From positions 310,001-374,000 of the forward strand of contig JAZGUH010000411.1 in assembly GCA_037893225.1 (NCBI GenBank): a DNA stretch of 64,000 bases. Reading direction: 5' to 3'. Numbering within the stretch: the first letter of the stretch is position 1; each line of letters opens with the position of its first letter. Source of the DNA: Hippasteria phrygiana. Lineage: Eukaryota > Echinodermata > Asteroidea > Valvatida > Goniasteridae. The notes beneath the pieces were generated by a model. The model was given only the letters and a program-made list of their open reading frames with translations. It was not told the DNA's origin and made no database searches. The position numbers and the translations under genes are program-made. Below are positions 22,716 to 34,069 of this stretch, in pieces.

Positions 22716-25700
22716 TCAAAATTACTGTTTTTGGTTTATATTTCATGCAATTTTGAATGAGTAAAGCAAGTCATACCCCCGGGAATTTGACAGGCTTGGA
22801 GCAATAAATAGAAGGTAATATGCACACAGATGTTGGCCGGAAAGAAAATAAACATTGCGAGGTTTGAATTTTCTCCACAAGTTTTAACTCTAGGAAGCCG
22901 CCGATGATTGCAACATGTAGCGCCAGATCTAAGCTATCCATACATGTCAAAATTACTGAATTTGGTTGATATTTCATGCAATTATGAATGAGTAAAGCAA
23001 GTCCATACCCCAGGGAATTTGACATGCATGGAGCAATAAATAGACGGTAACATGTACACAGATGTTGGCCGGAAAGAAAATAAACATTGCGAGGTTTGAA
23101 TTTTCTCCACAAGTTTTAACTCTAGGAAGCCGCCGATGATTGCAACATGTAGCGCCAGATCTAAGCTATCCATACATGTCAAAATTACTGAATTTGGTTG
23201 ATATTTCATGCAATTATGAATGAGTAAAGCAAGTCCATACCCCAGGGAATTTGACATGCATGGAGCAATAAATAGACGGTAATATGTACACAGATGTTGG
23301 CCGGAAAGAAAATAAACATTGCGAGGTTTGAATTTTCTCCACAAGTGTTAACTCTAAGAAGCCGCCGATAATTGCAACATGTAGCGCCAGATCTAAGCTA
23401 TCCATACATGTCAAAATTACTGAATTTGGTTTATATTTTATGCAATTTTGAATGAGTAAAGCAAGTCATACCCTAGGGAATTTGACAGGCATGGAGCAAT
23501 AAATAGAAGGTAATATGCACACAGATGTTGGCCGGAAAGAAAATAAACATTGCGAGGTTTGAATTTTCTCCACAAGTTTTAACTCTAAGAAGCCGCCGAT
23601 AATTGCAACATGTAGCGCCAGATCTAAGCTATCCATACATGTCAAAATTACTGAATTTGGTTGATATTTCATGCAATTATGAATGAGTAAAGCAAGTCCA
23701 TACCCCAGGGAATTTGACAGGCATGGAGCAATAAATTAAAGGTAATCTGCACACAGATGGTGGCCGGGAAGAAAATAAACATTGCGAGGTTTGAATTTTC
23801 TCCACAAGTGTTAACTCTAAGAAGCCGCCGATAATTGCAACATGTAGCGCCAGATCTAAGCTATCCATACATGTCAAAATTACTGAATTTGGTTTATATT
23901 TCATGCAATTATGAATGAGTAAAGCAAGTCCATACCCCAGGGAATTTGACATGCATGGAGCAATAAATAGACGGTAACATGTACACAGATGTTGGCCGGA
24001 AAGAAAATAAACATTGCGAGGTTTGAATTTTCTCCACAAGTGTTAACTCTAGGAAGCCGCCGATGATTGCAACATGTAGCGCCAGATCTAAGCTATCCAT
24101 ACATGTCAAAATGACTGAATTTTGTTGATATTTCATGCAATTATGAATGAGTAAAGCAAGTCCATACCCCAGGGAATTTGACATGCATGGAGCAATAAAT
24201 AGACGGTAACATGTACACAGATGTTGGCCGGAAAGAAAATAAACATTGCGAGGTTTGCATTTTCTCCACAAGTTTTAACTCTAGGAATCCGCCGATGATT
24301 GCAACATGTAGCGCCAGATCTAAGCTATCCATACATGTCAAAATTACTGTATTTGGTTTATATTTCATGCAATTATGAATGAGTAAAGCAAGTCATACCC
24401 AAGGGAATTTGACAGGCATGGAGCAATAAATAGAAGGTAATATGCACACAGATGTTGGCCGGAAAGAAAATAAACATTGCGAGGTTTGAATTTTCTCCAC
24501 AAGTTTTAACTCTAGGAAGCCGCCGATGATTGCAACATGTAGCGCCAGATCTAAGCTATCCATACATGTCAAAATTACTGAATTTGGTTGATATTTCATG
24601 CAATTATGAATGAGTAAAGCAAGTCCATACCCCAGGGAATTTGACATGCATGGAGCAATAAATAGACGGTAACATGTACACAGATGTTGGCCGGAAAGAA
24701 AATAAACATTGCGAGGTTTGAATTTTCTCCACAAGTTTTAACTCTAGGAAGCCGCCGATGATTGCAACATGTAGCGCCAGATCTAAGCTATCCATACATG
24801 TCAAAATTACTGAATTTGGTTGATATTTCATGCAATTATGAATGAGTAAAGCAAGTCCATACCCCAGGGAATTTGACATGCATGGAGCAATAAATAGACG
24901 GTAATATGTACACAGATGTTGGCCGGAAAGAAAATAAACATTACGAGGTTTGAATTTTCTCCACAAGTGTTAACTCTAAGAAGCCGCCGATAATTGCAAC
25001 GTGTAGCGCCAGATCTAAGCTATCCATACATGTCAAAATTACTGTTTTTGGTTTATATTTCATGCAATTTTGAATGAGTAAAGCAAGTCATACCCCCGGG
25101 AATTTGACAGGCTTGGAGCAATAAATAGAAGGTAATATGCACACAGATGTTGGCCGGAAAGAAAATAAACATTGCGAGGTTTGAATTTTCTCCACAAGTT
25201 TTAACTCTAGGAAGCCGCCGATGATTGCAACATGTAGCGCCAGATCTAAGCTATCCATACATGTCAAAATTACTGAATTTGGTTGATATTTCATGCAATT
25301 ATGAATGAGTAAAGCAAGTCCATACCCCAGGGAATTTGACATGCATGGAGCAATAAATAGACGGTAACATGTACACAGATGTTGGCCGGAAAGAAAATAA
25401 ACATTGCGAGGTTTGAATTTTCTCCACAAGTTTTAACTCTAGGAAGCCGCCGATGATTGCAACATGTAGCGCCAGATCTAAGCTATCCATACATGTCAAA
25501 ATTACTGAATTTGGTTGATATTTCATGCAATTATGAATGAGTAAAGCAAGTCCATACCCCAGGGAATTTGACATGCATGGAGCAATAAATAGACGGTAAT
25601 ATGTACACAGATGTTGGCCGGAAAGAAAATAAACATTGCGAGGTTTGAATTTTCTCCACAAGTGTTAACTCTAAGAAGCCGCCGATAATTGCAACATGTA

Positions 25701-27349
25701 GCGCCAGATCTAAGCTATCCATACATGTCAAAATTACTGAATTTGGTTTATATTTTATGCAATTTTGAATGAGTAAAGCAAGTCATACCCTAGGGAATTT
25801 GACAGGCATGGAGCAATAAATAGAAGGTAATATGCACACAGATGTTGGCCGGAAAGAAAATAAACATTGCGAGGTTTGAATTTTCTCCACAAGTTTTAAC
25901 TCTAAGAAGCCGCCGATAATTGCAACATGTAGCGCCAGATCTAAGCTATCCATACATGTCAAAATTACTGAATTTGGTTGATATTTCATGCAATTATGAA
26001 TGAGTAAAGCAAGTCCATACCCCAGGGAATTTGACAGGCATGGAGCAATAAATTAAAGGTAATCTGCACACAGATGGTGGCCGGGAAGAAAATAAACATT
26101 GCGAGGTTTGAATTTTCTCCACAAGTGTTAACTCTAAGAAGCCGCCGATAATTGCAACATGTAGCGCCAGATCTAAGCTATCCATACATGTCAAAATTAC
26201 TGAATTTGGTTTATATTTCATGCAATTATGAATGAGTAAAGCAAGTCCATACCCCAGGGAATTTGACATGCATGGAGCAATAAATAGACGGTAACATGTA
26301 CACAGATGTTGGCCGGAAAGAAAATAAACATTGCGAGGTTTGAATTTTCTCCACAAGTGTTAACTCTAGGAAGCCGCCGATGATTGCAACATGTAGCGCC
26401 AGATCTAAGCTATCCATACATGTCAAAATGACTGAATTTTGTTGATATTTCATGCAATTATGAATGAGTAAAGCAAGTCCATACCCCAGGGAATTTGACA
26501 TGCATGGAGCAATAAATAGACGGTAACATGTACACAGATGTTGGCCGGAAAGAAAATAAACATTGCGAGGTTTGCATTTTCTCCACAAGTTTTAACTCTA
26601 GGAATCCGCCGATGATTGCAACATGTAGCGCCAGATCTAAGCTATCCATACATGTCAAAATTACTGTATTTGGTTTATATTTCATGCAATTATGAATGAG
26701 TAAAGCAAGTCATACCCAAGGGAATTTGACAGGCATGGAGCAATAAATAGAAGGTAATATGCACACAGATGTTGGCCGGAAAGAAAATAAACATTGCGAG
26801 GTTTGAATTTTCTCCACAAGTTTTAACTCTAGGAAGCCGCCGATGATTGCAACATGTAGCGCCAGATCTAAGCTATCCATACATGTCAAAATTACTGAAT
26901 TTGGTTGATATTTCATGCAATTATGAATGAGTAAAGCAAGTCCATACCCCAGGGAATTTGACATGCATGGAGCAATAAATAGACGGTAACATGTACACAG
27001 ATGTTGGCCGGAAAGAAAATAAACATTGCGAGGTTTGAATTTTCTCCACAAGTTTTAACTCTAGGAAGCCGCCGATGATTGCAACATGTAGCGCCAGATC
27101 TAAGCTATCCATACATGTCAAAATTACTGAATTTGGTTGATATTTCATGCAATTATGAATGAGTAAAGCAAGTCCATACCCCAGGGAATTTGACATGCAT
27201 GGAGCAATAAATAGACGGTAATATGTACACAGATGTTGGCCGGAAAGAAAATAAACATTACGAGGTTTGAATTTTCTCCACAAGTGTTAACTCTAAGAAG
27301 CCGCCGATAATTGCAACATGTAGCGCCAGATCTAAGCTATCCATACATG
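22716..27349. repeat. Two tandem ten-monomer HOR units, 2,317 bp each
   Basis: Units 22,716-25,032 and 25,033-27,349 agree monomer by monomer. The order is E, B, C, A2, D, 'ggttta' monomer, F, A, B and a tenth chimeric monomer. The tenth (24801 and 27118) combines the first half of a B/C monomer with the second half of the next C, which accounts for the unit being one monomer shorter than the eleven-monomer form. Other ten-monomer units are at 38,473-40,789, 44,498-46,814 (different internal order) and 46,815-49,131. The second tandem copy differs in its tenth monomer, ending 'aacatg' where the first ends 'aacgtg'. Confidence 0.87.
24801..25032. repeat. Chimeric monomer, B/C start and C end
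   Basis: The start ('gaatttggttga', 'agacgg' to 24,899) follows the monomer at 20398. The end ('ttacgagg' from 24,941, 'gtgttaac', 'aacgtg') follows the monomer at 20630. The switch lies between about 24,900 and 24,943. This fusion removes one monomer and explains the step from eleven to ten monomers. Related copies are at 27118, 40558 and 48900. Confidence 0.82.
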
Positions 27350-30300
27350 TCAAAATTACTGTATTTGGTTTATATTTCATGCAATTTTGAATGAGTAAAG
27401 CAAGTCATACCCCAGGGAATTTGACAGGCTTGGAGCAATAAATAGAAGGTAATATGCACACAGATGTTGGCCGGAAAGAAAATAAACATTGCGAGGTTTG
27501 AATTTTCTCCACAAGTTTTAACTCTAGGAAGCCGCCGATGATTGCAACATGTAGCGCCAGATCTAAGCTATCCATACATGTCAAAATTACTGAATTTGGT
27601 TGATATTTCATGCAATTATGAATGAGTAAAGCAAGTCCATACCCCAGGGAATTTGACATGCATGGAGCAATAAATAGACGGTAACATGTACACAGATGTT
27701 GGCCGGAAAGAAAATAAACATTGCGAGGTTTGAATTTTCTCCACAAGTTTTAACTCTAGGAAGCCGCCGATGATTGCAACATGTAGCGCCAGATCTAAGC
27801 TATCCATACATGTCAAAATTACTGAATTTGGTTGATATTTCATGCAATTATGAATGAGTAAAGCAAGTCCATACCCCAGGGAATTTGACATGCATGGAGC
27901 AATAAATAGACGGTAATATGTACACAGATGTTGGCCGGAAAGAAAATAAACATTGCGAGGTTTGAATTTTCTCCACAAGTGTTAACTCTAAGAAGCCGCC
28001 GATAATTGCAACATGTAGCGCCAGATCTAAGCTATCCATACATGTCAAAATTACTGAATTTGGTTTATATTTTATGCAATTTTGAATGAGTAAAGCAAGT
28101 CATACCCAAGGGAATTTGACAGGCATGGAGCAATAAATAGAAGGTAATATGCACACAGATGTTGGCCGGAAAGAAAATAAACATTGCGAGGTTTGAATTT
28201 TCTCCACAAGTTTTAACTCTAAGAAGCCGCCGATAATTGCAACATGTAGCGCCAGATCTAAGCTATCCATACATGTCAAAATTACTGAATTTGGTTGATA
28301 TTTCATGCAATTATGAATGAGTAAAGCAAGTCCATACCCCAGGGAATTTGACAGGCATGGAGCAATAGATTAAAGGTAATCTGCACACAGATGGTGGCCG
28401 GGAAGAAAATAAACATTGCGAGGTTTGAATTTTCTCCACAAGTTTTAACTCTAGGAAGCCGCCGATGATTGCAACATGTAGCGCCAGATCTAAGCTATCC
28501 ATACATGTCAAAATTACTGAATTTGGTTGATATTTCATGCAATTATGAATGAGTAAAGCAAGTCCATACCCCAGGGAATTTGACATGCATGGAGCAATAA
28601 ATAGACGGTAACATGTACACAGATGTTGGCCGGAAAGAAAATAAACATTGCGAGGTTTGAATTTTCTCCACAAGTTTTAACTCTAGGAAGCCGCCGATGA
28701 TTGCAACATGTAGCGCCAGATCTAAGCTATCCATACATGTCAAAATTACTGAATTTGGTTGATATTTCATGCAATTATGAATGAGTAAAGCAAGTCCATA
28801 CCCCAGGGAATTTGACATGCATGGAGCAATAAATAGACGGTAACATGTACACAGATGTTGGCCGGAAAGAAAATAAACATTGCGAGGTTTGAATTTTCTC
28901 CACAAGTGTTAACTCTAGGAAGCCGCCGATGATTGCAACATGTAGCGCCAGATCTAAGCTATCCATACATGTCAAAATTACTGAATTTGGTTGATATTTC
29001 ATGCAATTATGAATGAGTAAAGCAAGTCCATACCCCAGGGAATTTGACATGCATGGAGCAATAAATAGACGGTAATATGTACACAGATGTTGGCCGGGAA
29101 GAAAATAAACATTGCGAGGTTTGAATTTTCTCCACAAGTGTTAACTCTAGGAAGCCGCCGATGATTGCAACATGTAGTGCCAGATCTAAGCTATCCATAC
29201 ATGTCAAAATTACTGAATTTTGTTGATATTTCATGCAATTATGAATGAGTAAAGCAAGTCCATACCCCAGGGAATTTGACATGCATGGAGCAATAAATAG
29301 ACGGTAATATGTACACAGATGTTGGCCGGAAAGAAAATAAACATTGCGAGGTTTGAATTTTCTCCACAAGTGTTAACTCTAAGAAGCCGCCGATAATTGC
29401 AACATGTAGCGCCAGATCTAAGCTATCCATACATGTCAAAATTACTGTATTTGGTTTATATTTCATGCAATTTTGAATGAGTAAAGCAAGTCATACCCTA
29501 GGGAATTTGACAGGCATGGAGCAATAAATAGAAGGTAATATGCACACAGATGTTGGCCGGAAAGAAAATAAACATTGCGAGGTTTGAATTTTCTCCACAA
29601 GTTTTAACTCTAGGAAGCCGCCGATGATTGCAACATGTAGCGCCAGATCTAAGCTATCCATACATGTCAAAATTACTGAATTTGGTTGATATTTCATGCA
29701 ATTATGAATGAGTAAAGCAAGTCCATACCCCAGGGAATTTGACATGCATGGAGCAATAAATAGACGGTAACATGTACACAGATGTTGGCCGGAAAGAAAA
29801 TAAACATTGCGAGGTTTGAATTTTCTCCACAAGTTTTAACTCTAGGAAGCCGCCGATGATTGCAACATGTAGCGCCAGATCTAAGCTATCCATACATGTC
29901 AAAATTACTGAATTTGGTTGATATTTCATGCAATTATGAATGAGTAAAGCAAGTCCATACCCCAGGGAATTTGACATGCATGGAGCAATAAATAGACGGT
30001 AATATGTACACAGATGTTGGCCGGAAAGAAAATAAACATTGCGAGGTTTGAATTTTCTCCACAAGTGTTAACTCTAGGAAGCCGCCGATAATTGCAACAT
30101 GTAGCGCCAGATCTAAGCTATCCATACATGTCAAAATTACTGTATTTGGTTTATATTTCATGCAATTTTGAATGAGTAAAGCAAGTCATACCCTAGGGAA
30201 TTTGACAGGCATGGAGCAATAAATAGAAGGTAATATGCACACAGATGTTGGCCGGAAAGAAAATAAACATTGCGAGGTTTGAATTTTCTCCACAAGTTTT

Positions 30301-31057
30301 AACTCTAGGAAGCCGCCGATGATTGCAACATGTAGCGCCAGATCTAAGCTATCCATACATGTCAAAATTACTGAATTTGGTTGATATTTCATGCAATTAT
30401 GAATGAGTAAAGCAAGTCCATACCCCAGGGAATTTGACATGCATGGAGCAATAAATAGACGGTAACATGTACACAGATGTTGGCCGGAAAGAAAATAAAC
30501 ATTGCGAGGTTTGAATTTTCTCCACAAGTTTTAACTCTAGGAAGCCGCCGATGATTGCAACATGTAGCGCCAGATCTAAGCTATCCATACATGTCAAAAT
30601 TACTGAATTTGGTTGATATTTCATGCAATTATGAATGAGTAAAGCAAGTCCATACCCCAGGGAATTTGACATGCATGGAGCAATAAATAGACGGTAATAT
30701 GTACACAGATGTTGGCCGGAAAGAAAATAAACATTGCGAGGTTTGAATTTTCTCCACAAGTTTTAACTCTAGGAAGCCGCCGATGATTGCAACATGTAGC
30801 GCCAGATCTAAGCTATCCATACATGTCAAAATTACTGAATTTTGTTGATATTTCATGCAATTATGAATGAGTAAAGCAAGTCCATACCCCAGGGAATTTG
30901 ACATGCATGGAGCAATAAATAGAAGGTAATATGTACACAGATGTTGGCCGGAAAGAAAATAAACATTACGAGGTTTGAATTTTCTCCACAAGTGTTAACT
31001 CTAAGAAGCCGCCGATAATTGCAACGTGTAGCGCCAGATCTAAGCTATCCATACATG
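27350..31057. repeat. Sixteen-monomer HOR unit, 3,708 bp, composite
   Basis: The first five monomers (E, B, C, A2, D) are the start of the usual E unit. From 28508 onward the order is that of the 15.8-18.3 kb module. The join lies in monomer 28276, which starts as D and ends as the A-like monomer that precedes that module. The same composite recurs at 40,790-44,497. Confidence 0.87.
28276..28507. repeat. Chimeric monomer, D start and A-like end
   Basis: The start has all D marks, through 'ccgggaag' at 28,399-28,406. The end reads 'ttttaac', 'ctaggaagcc' and 'gatgattg', as in the A-like monomer at 15531 that precedes the 15.8-kb module. The switch lies between about 28,404 and 28,444. It is the join of the composite sixteen-monomer unit. 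The copy at 41716 is the same chimera. Confidence 0.82.
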
Positions 31058-34000
31058 TCAAAATTACTGTTTTTGGTTTATATTTCATGCAATTTTGAAT
31101 GAGTAAAGCAAGTCATACCCCAGGGAATTTGACAGGCTTGGAGCAATAAATAGAAGGTAATATGCACACAGATGTTGGCCGGAAAGAAAATAAACATTGC
31201 GAGGTTTGAATTTTCTCCACAAGTTTTAACTCTAGGAAGCCGCCGATGATTGCAACATGTAGCGCCAGATCTAAGCTATCCATACATGTCAAAATTACTG
31301 AATTTGGTTGATATTTCATGCAATTATGAATGAGTAAAGCAAGTCCATACCCCAGGGAATTTGACATGCATGGAGCAATAAATAGACGGTAATATGTACA
31401 CAGATGTTGGCCGGGAAGAAAATAAACATTGCGAGGTTTGAATTTTCTCCACAAGTTTTAACTCTAGGAAGCCGCCGATGATTGCAACATGTAGCGCCAG
31501 ATCTAAGCTATCCATACATGTCAAAATTACTGAATTTGGTTGATATTTCATGCAATTATGAATGAGTAAAGCAAGTCCATACCCCAGGGAATTTGACATG
31601 CATGGAGCAATAAATAGACGGTAATATGTACACAGATGTTGGCCGGAAAGAAAATAAACATTGCGAGGTTTGAATTTTCTCCACAAGTGTTAACTCTAGG
31701 AAGCCGCCGATAATTGCAACATGTAGCGCCAGATCTAAGCTATCCATACATGTCAAAATTACTGTATTTGGTTTATATTTCATGCAATTTTGAATGAGTA
31801 AAGCAAGTCATACCCTAGGGAATTTGACAGGCATGGAGCAATAAATAGAAGGTAATATGCACACAGATGTTGGCCGGAAAGAAAATAAACATTGCGAGGT
31901 TTGAATTTTCTCCACAAGTTTTAACTCTAGGAAGCCGCCGATGATTGCAACATGTAGCGCCAGATCTAAGCTATCCATACATGTCAAAATTACTGAATTT
32001 GGTTGATATTTCATGCAATTATGAATGAGTAAAGCAAGTCCATACCCCAGGGAATTTGACATGCATGGAGCAATAAATAGACGGTAACATGTACACAGAT
32101 GTTGGCCGGAAAGAAAATAAACATTGCGAGGTTTGAATTTTCTCCACAAGTTTTAACTCTAGGAAGCCGCCGATGATTGCAACATGTAGCGCCAGATCTA
32201 AGCTATCCATACATGTCAAAATTACTGAATTTGGTTGATATTTCATGCAATTATGAATGAGTAAAGCAAGTCCATACCCCAGGGAATTTGACATGCATGG
32301 AGCAATAAATAGACGGTAATATGTACACAGATGTTGGCCGGAAAGAAAATAAACATTGCGAGGTTTGAATTTTCTCCACAAGTTTTAACTCTAGGAAGCC
32401 GCCGATGATTGCAACATGTAGCGCCAGATCTAAGCTATCCATACATGTCAAAATTACTGAATTTTGTTGATATTTCATGCAATTATGAATGAGTAAAGCA
32501 AGTCCATACCCCAGGGAATTTGACATGCATGGAGCAATAAATAGAAGGTAATATGTACACAGATGTTGGCCGGAAAGAAAATAAACATTACGAGGTTTGA
32601 ATTTTCTCCACAAGTGTTAACTCTAAGAAGCCGCCGATAATTGCAACGTGTAGCGCCAGATCTAAGCTATCCATACATGTCAAAATTACTGTTTTTGGTT
32701 TATATTTCATGCAATTTTGAATGAGTAAAGCAAGTCATACCCCAGGGAATTTGACAGGCTTGGAGCAATAAATAGAAGGTAATATGCACACAGATGTTGG
32801 CCGGAAAGAAAATAAACATTGCGAGGTTTGAATTTTCTCCACAAGTTTTAACTCTAGGAAGCCGCCGATGATTGCAACATGTAGCGCCAGATCTAAGCTA
32901 TCCATACATGTCAAAATTACTGAATTTGGTTGATATTTCATGCAATTATGAATGAGTAAAGCAAGTCCATACCCCAGGGAATTTGACATGCATGGAGCAA
33001 TAAATAGACGGTAACATGTACACAGATGTTGGCCGGAAAGAAAATAAACATTGCGAGGTTTGAATTTTCTCCACAAGTTTTAACTCTAGGAAGCCGCCGA
33101 TGATTGCAACATGTAGCGCCAGATCTAAGCTATCCATACATGTCAAAATTACTGAATTTGGTTGATATTTCATGCAATTATGAATGAGTAAAGCAAGTCC
33201 ATACCCCAGGGAATTTGACATGCATGGAGCAATAAATAGACGGTAATATGTACACAGATGTTGGCCGGAAAGAAAATAAACATTGCGAGGTTTGAATTTT
33301 CTCCACAAGTGTTAACTCTAAGAAGCCGCCGATAATTGCAACATGTAGCGCCAGATCTAAGCTATCCATACATGTCAAAATTACTGAATTTGGTTTATAT
33401 TTTATGCAATTTTGAATGAGTAAAGCAAGTCATACCCTAGGGAATTTGACAGGCATGGAGCAATAAATAGAAGGTAATATGCACACAGATGTTGGCCGGA
33501 AAGAAAATAAACATTGCGAGGTTTGAATTTTCTCCACAAGTGTTAACTCTAAGAAGCCGCCGATAATTGCAACATGTAGCGCCAGATCTAAGCTATCCAT
33601 ACATGTCAAAATTACTGAATTTGGTTTATATTTCATGCAATTATGAATGAGTAAAGCAAGTCCATACCCCAGGGAATTTGACAGGCATGGAGCAATAAAT
33701 TAAAGGTAATCTGCACACAGATGGTGGCCGGGAAGAAAATAAACATTGCGAGGTTTGAATTTTCTCCACAAGTGTTAACTCTAAGAAGCCGCCGATAATT
33801 GCAACATGTAGCGCCAGATCTAAGCTATCCATACATGTCAAAATTACTGAATTTGATTTATATTTCATGCAATTATGAATGAGTAAAGCAAGTCCATACC
33901 CCAGGGAATTTGACATGCATGGAGCAATAAATAGACGGTAACATGTACACAGATGTTGGCCGGAAAGAAAATAAACATTGCGAGGTTTGAATTTTCTCCA

Positions 34001-34069
34001 CAAGTTTTAACTCTAGGAAGCCGCCGATGATTGCAACATGTAGCGCCAGATCTAAGCTATCCATACATG
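30826..34069. repeat. 3,244-bp unit, first copy of a tandem duplication (second at 34,070-37,313)
   Basis: Fourteen monomers recur at an offset of 3,244 bp. They include the distinctive E-plus-'taatatgtac/ccgggaag' pair (31058-31289 and 34302-34533), then A-B-C-C, a second E, and A2-D. Each copy is made of two different seven-monomer units of 1,622 bp. The last monomer pair (33838 and 37082) agrees at its start ('gattta', 'taacatgtac') but differs after position 168. That places the duplication junction inside monomer 33838. Confidence 0.85.
33838..34069. repeat. Chimeric monomer at the 3,244-bp duplication junction
   Basis: The start ('gaatttgattta', 'taacatg' at 33,939-33,945) follows monomer 37082, and the end ('ttttaac' from about 34,004, 'ctaggaagcc', 'gatgattg') follows monomer 30594. 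The switch lies between 33,943 and 34,006. This is the junction expected if a crossover between the 30594 and 37082 positions of two sister arrays produced the tandem 3,244-bp duplication. Confidence 0.82.

Larger units (their letters stand above)
25100..31456. repeat. About 6.36-kb block, repeated at 38,540-44,896
   Basis: At an offset of 13,440 bp every monomer start and every subtype mark I checked agrees between these two stretches. Shared minority variants include 'aacatg' in the tenth monomer (27118 and 40558), 'cccaaggg' in A2 (28045 and 41485) and 'agattaaagg' in the fused D (28276 and 41716). The match ends inside the monomer pair 31289/44729: both have 'taatatgtac' and 'ccgggaag', but one continues 'ttttaac' and the other 'gtgttaac'. 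On the left it begins just after 'cccccggg' (25033) against 'ccccaggg' (38473). The limits given are approximate. Confidence 0.82.
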
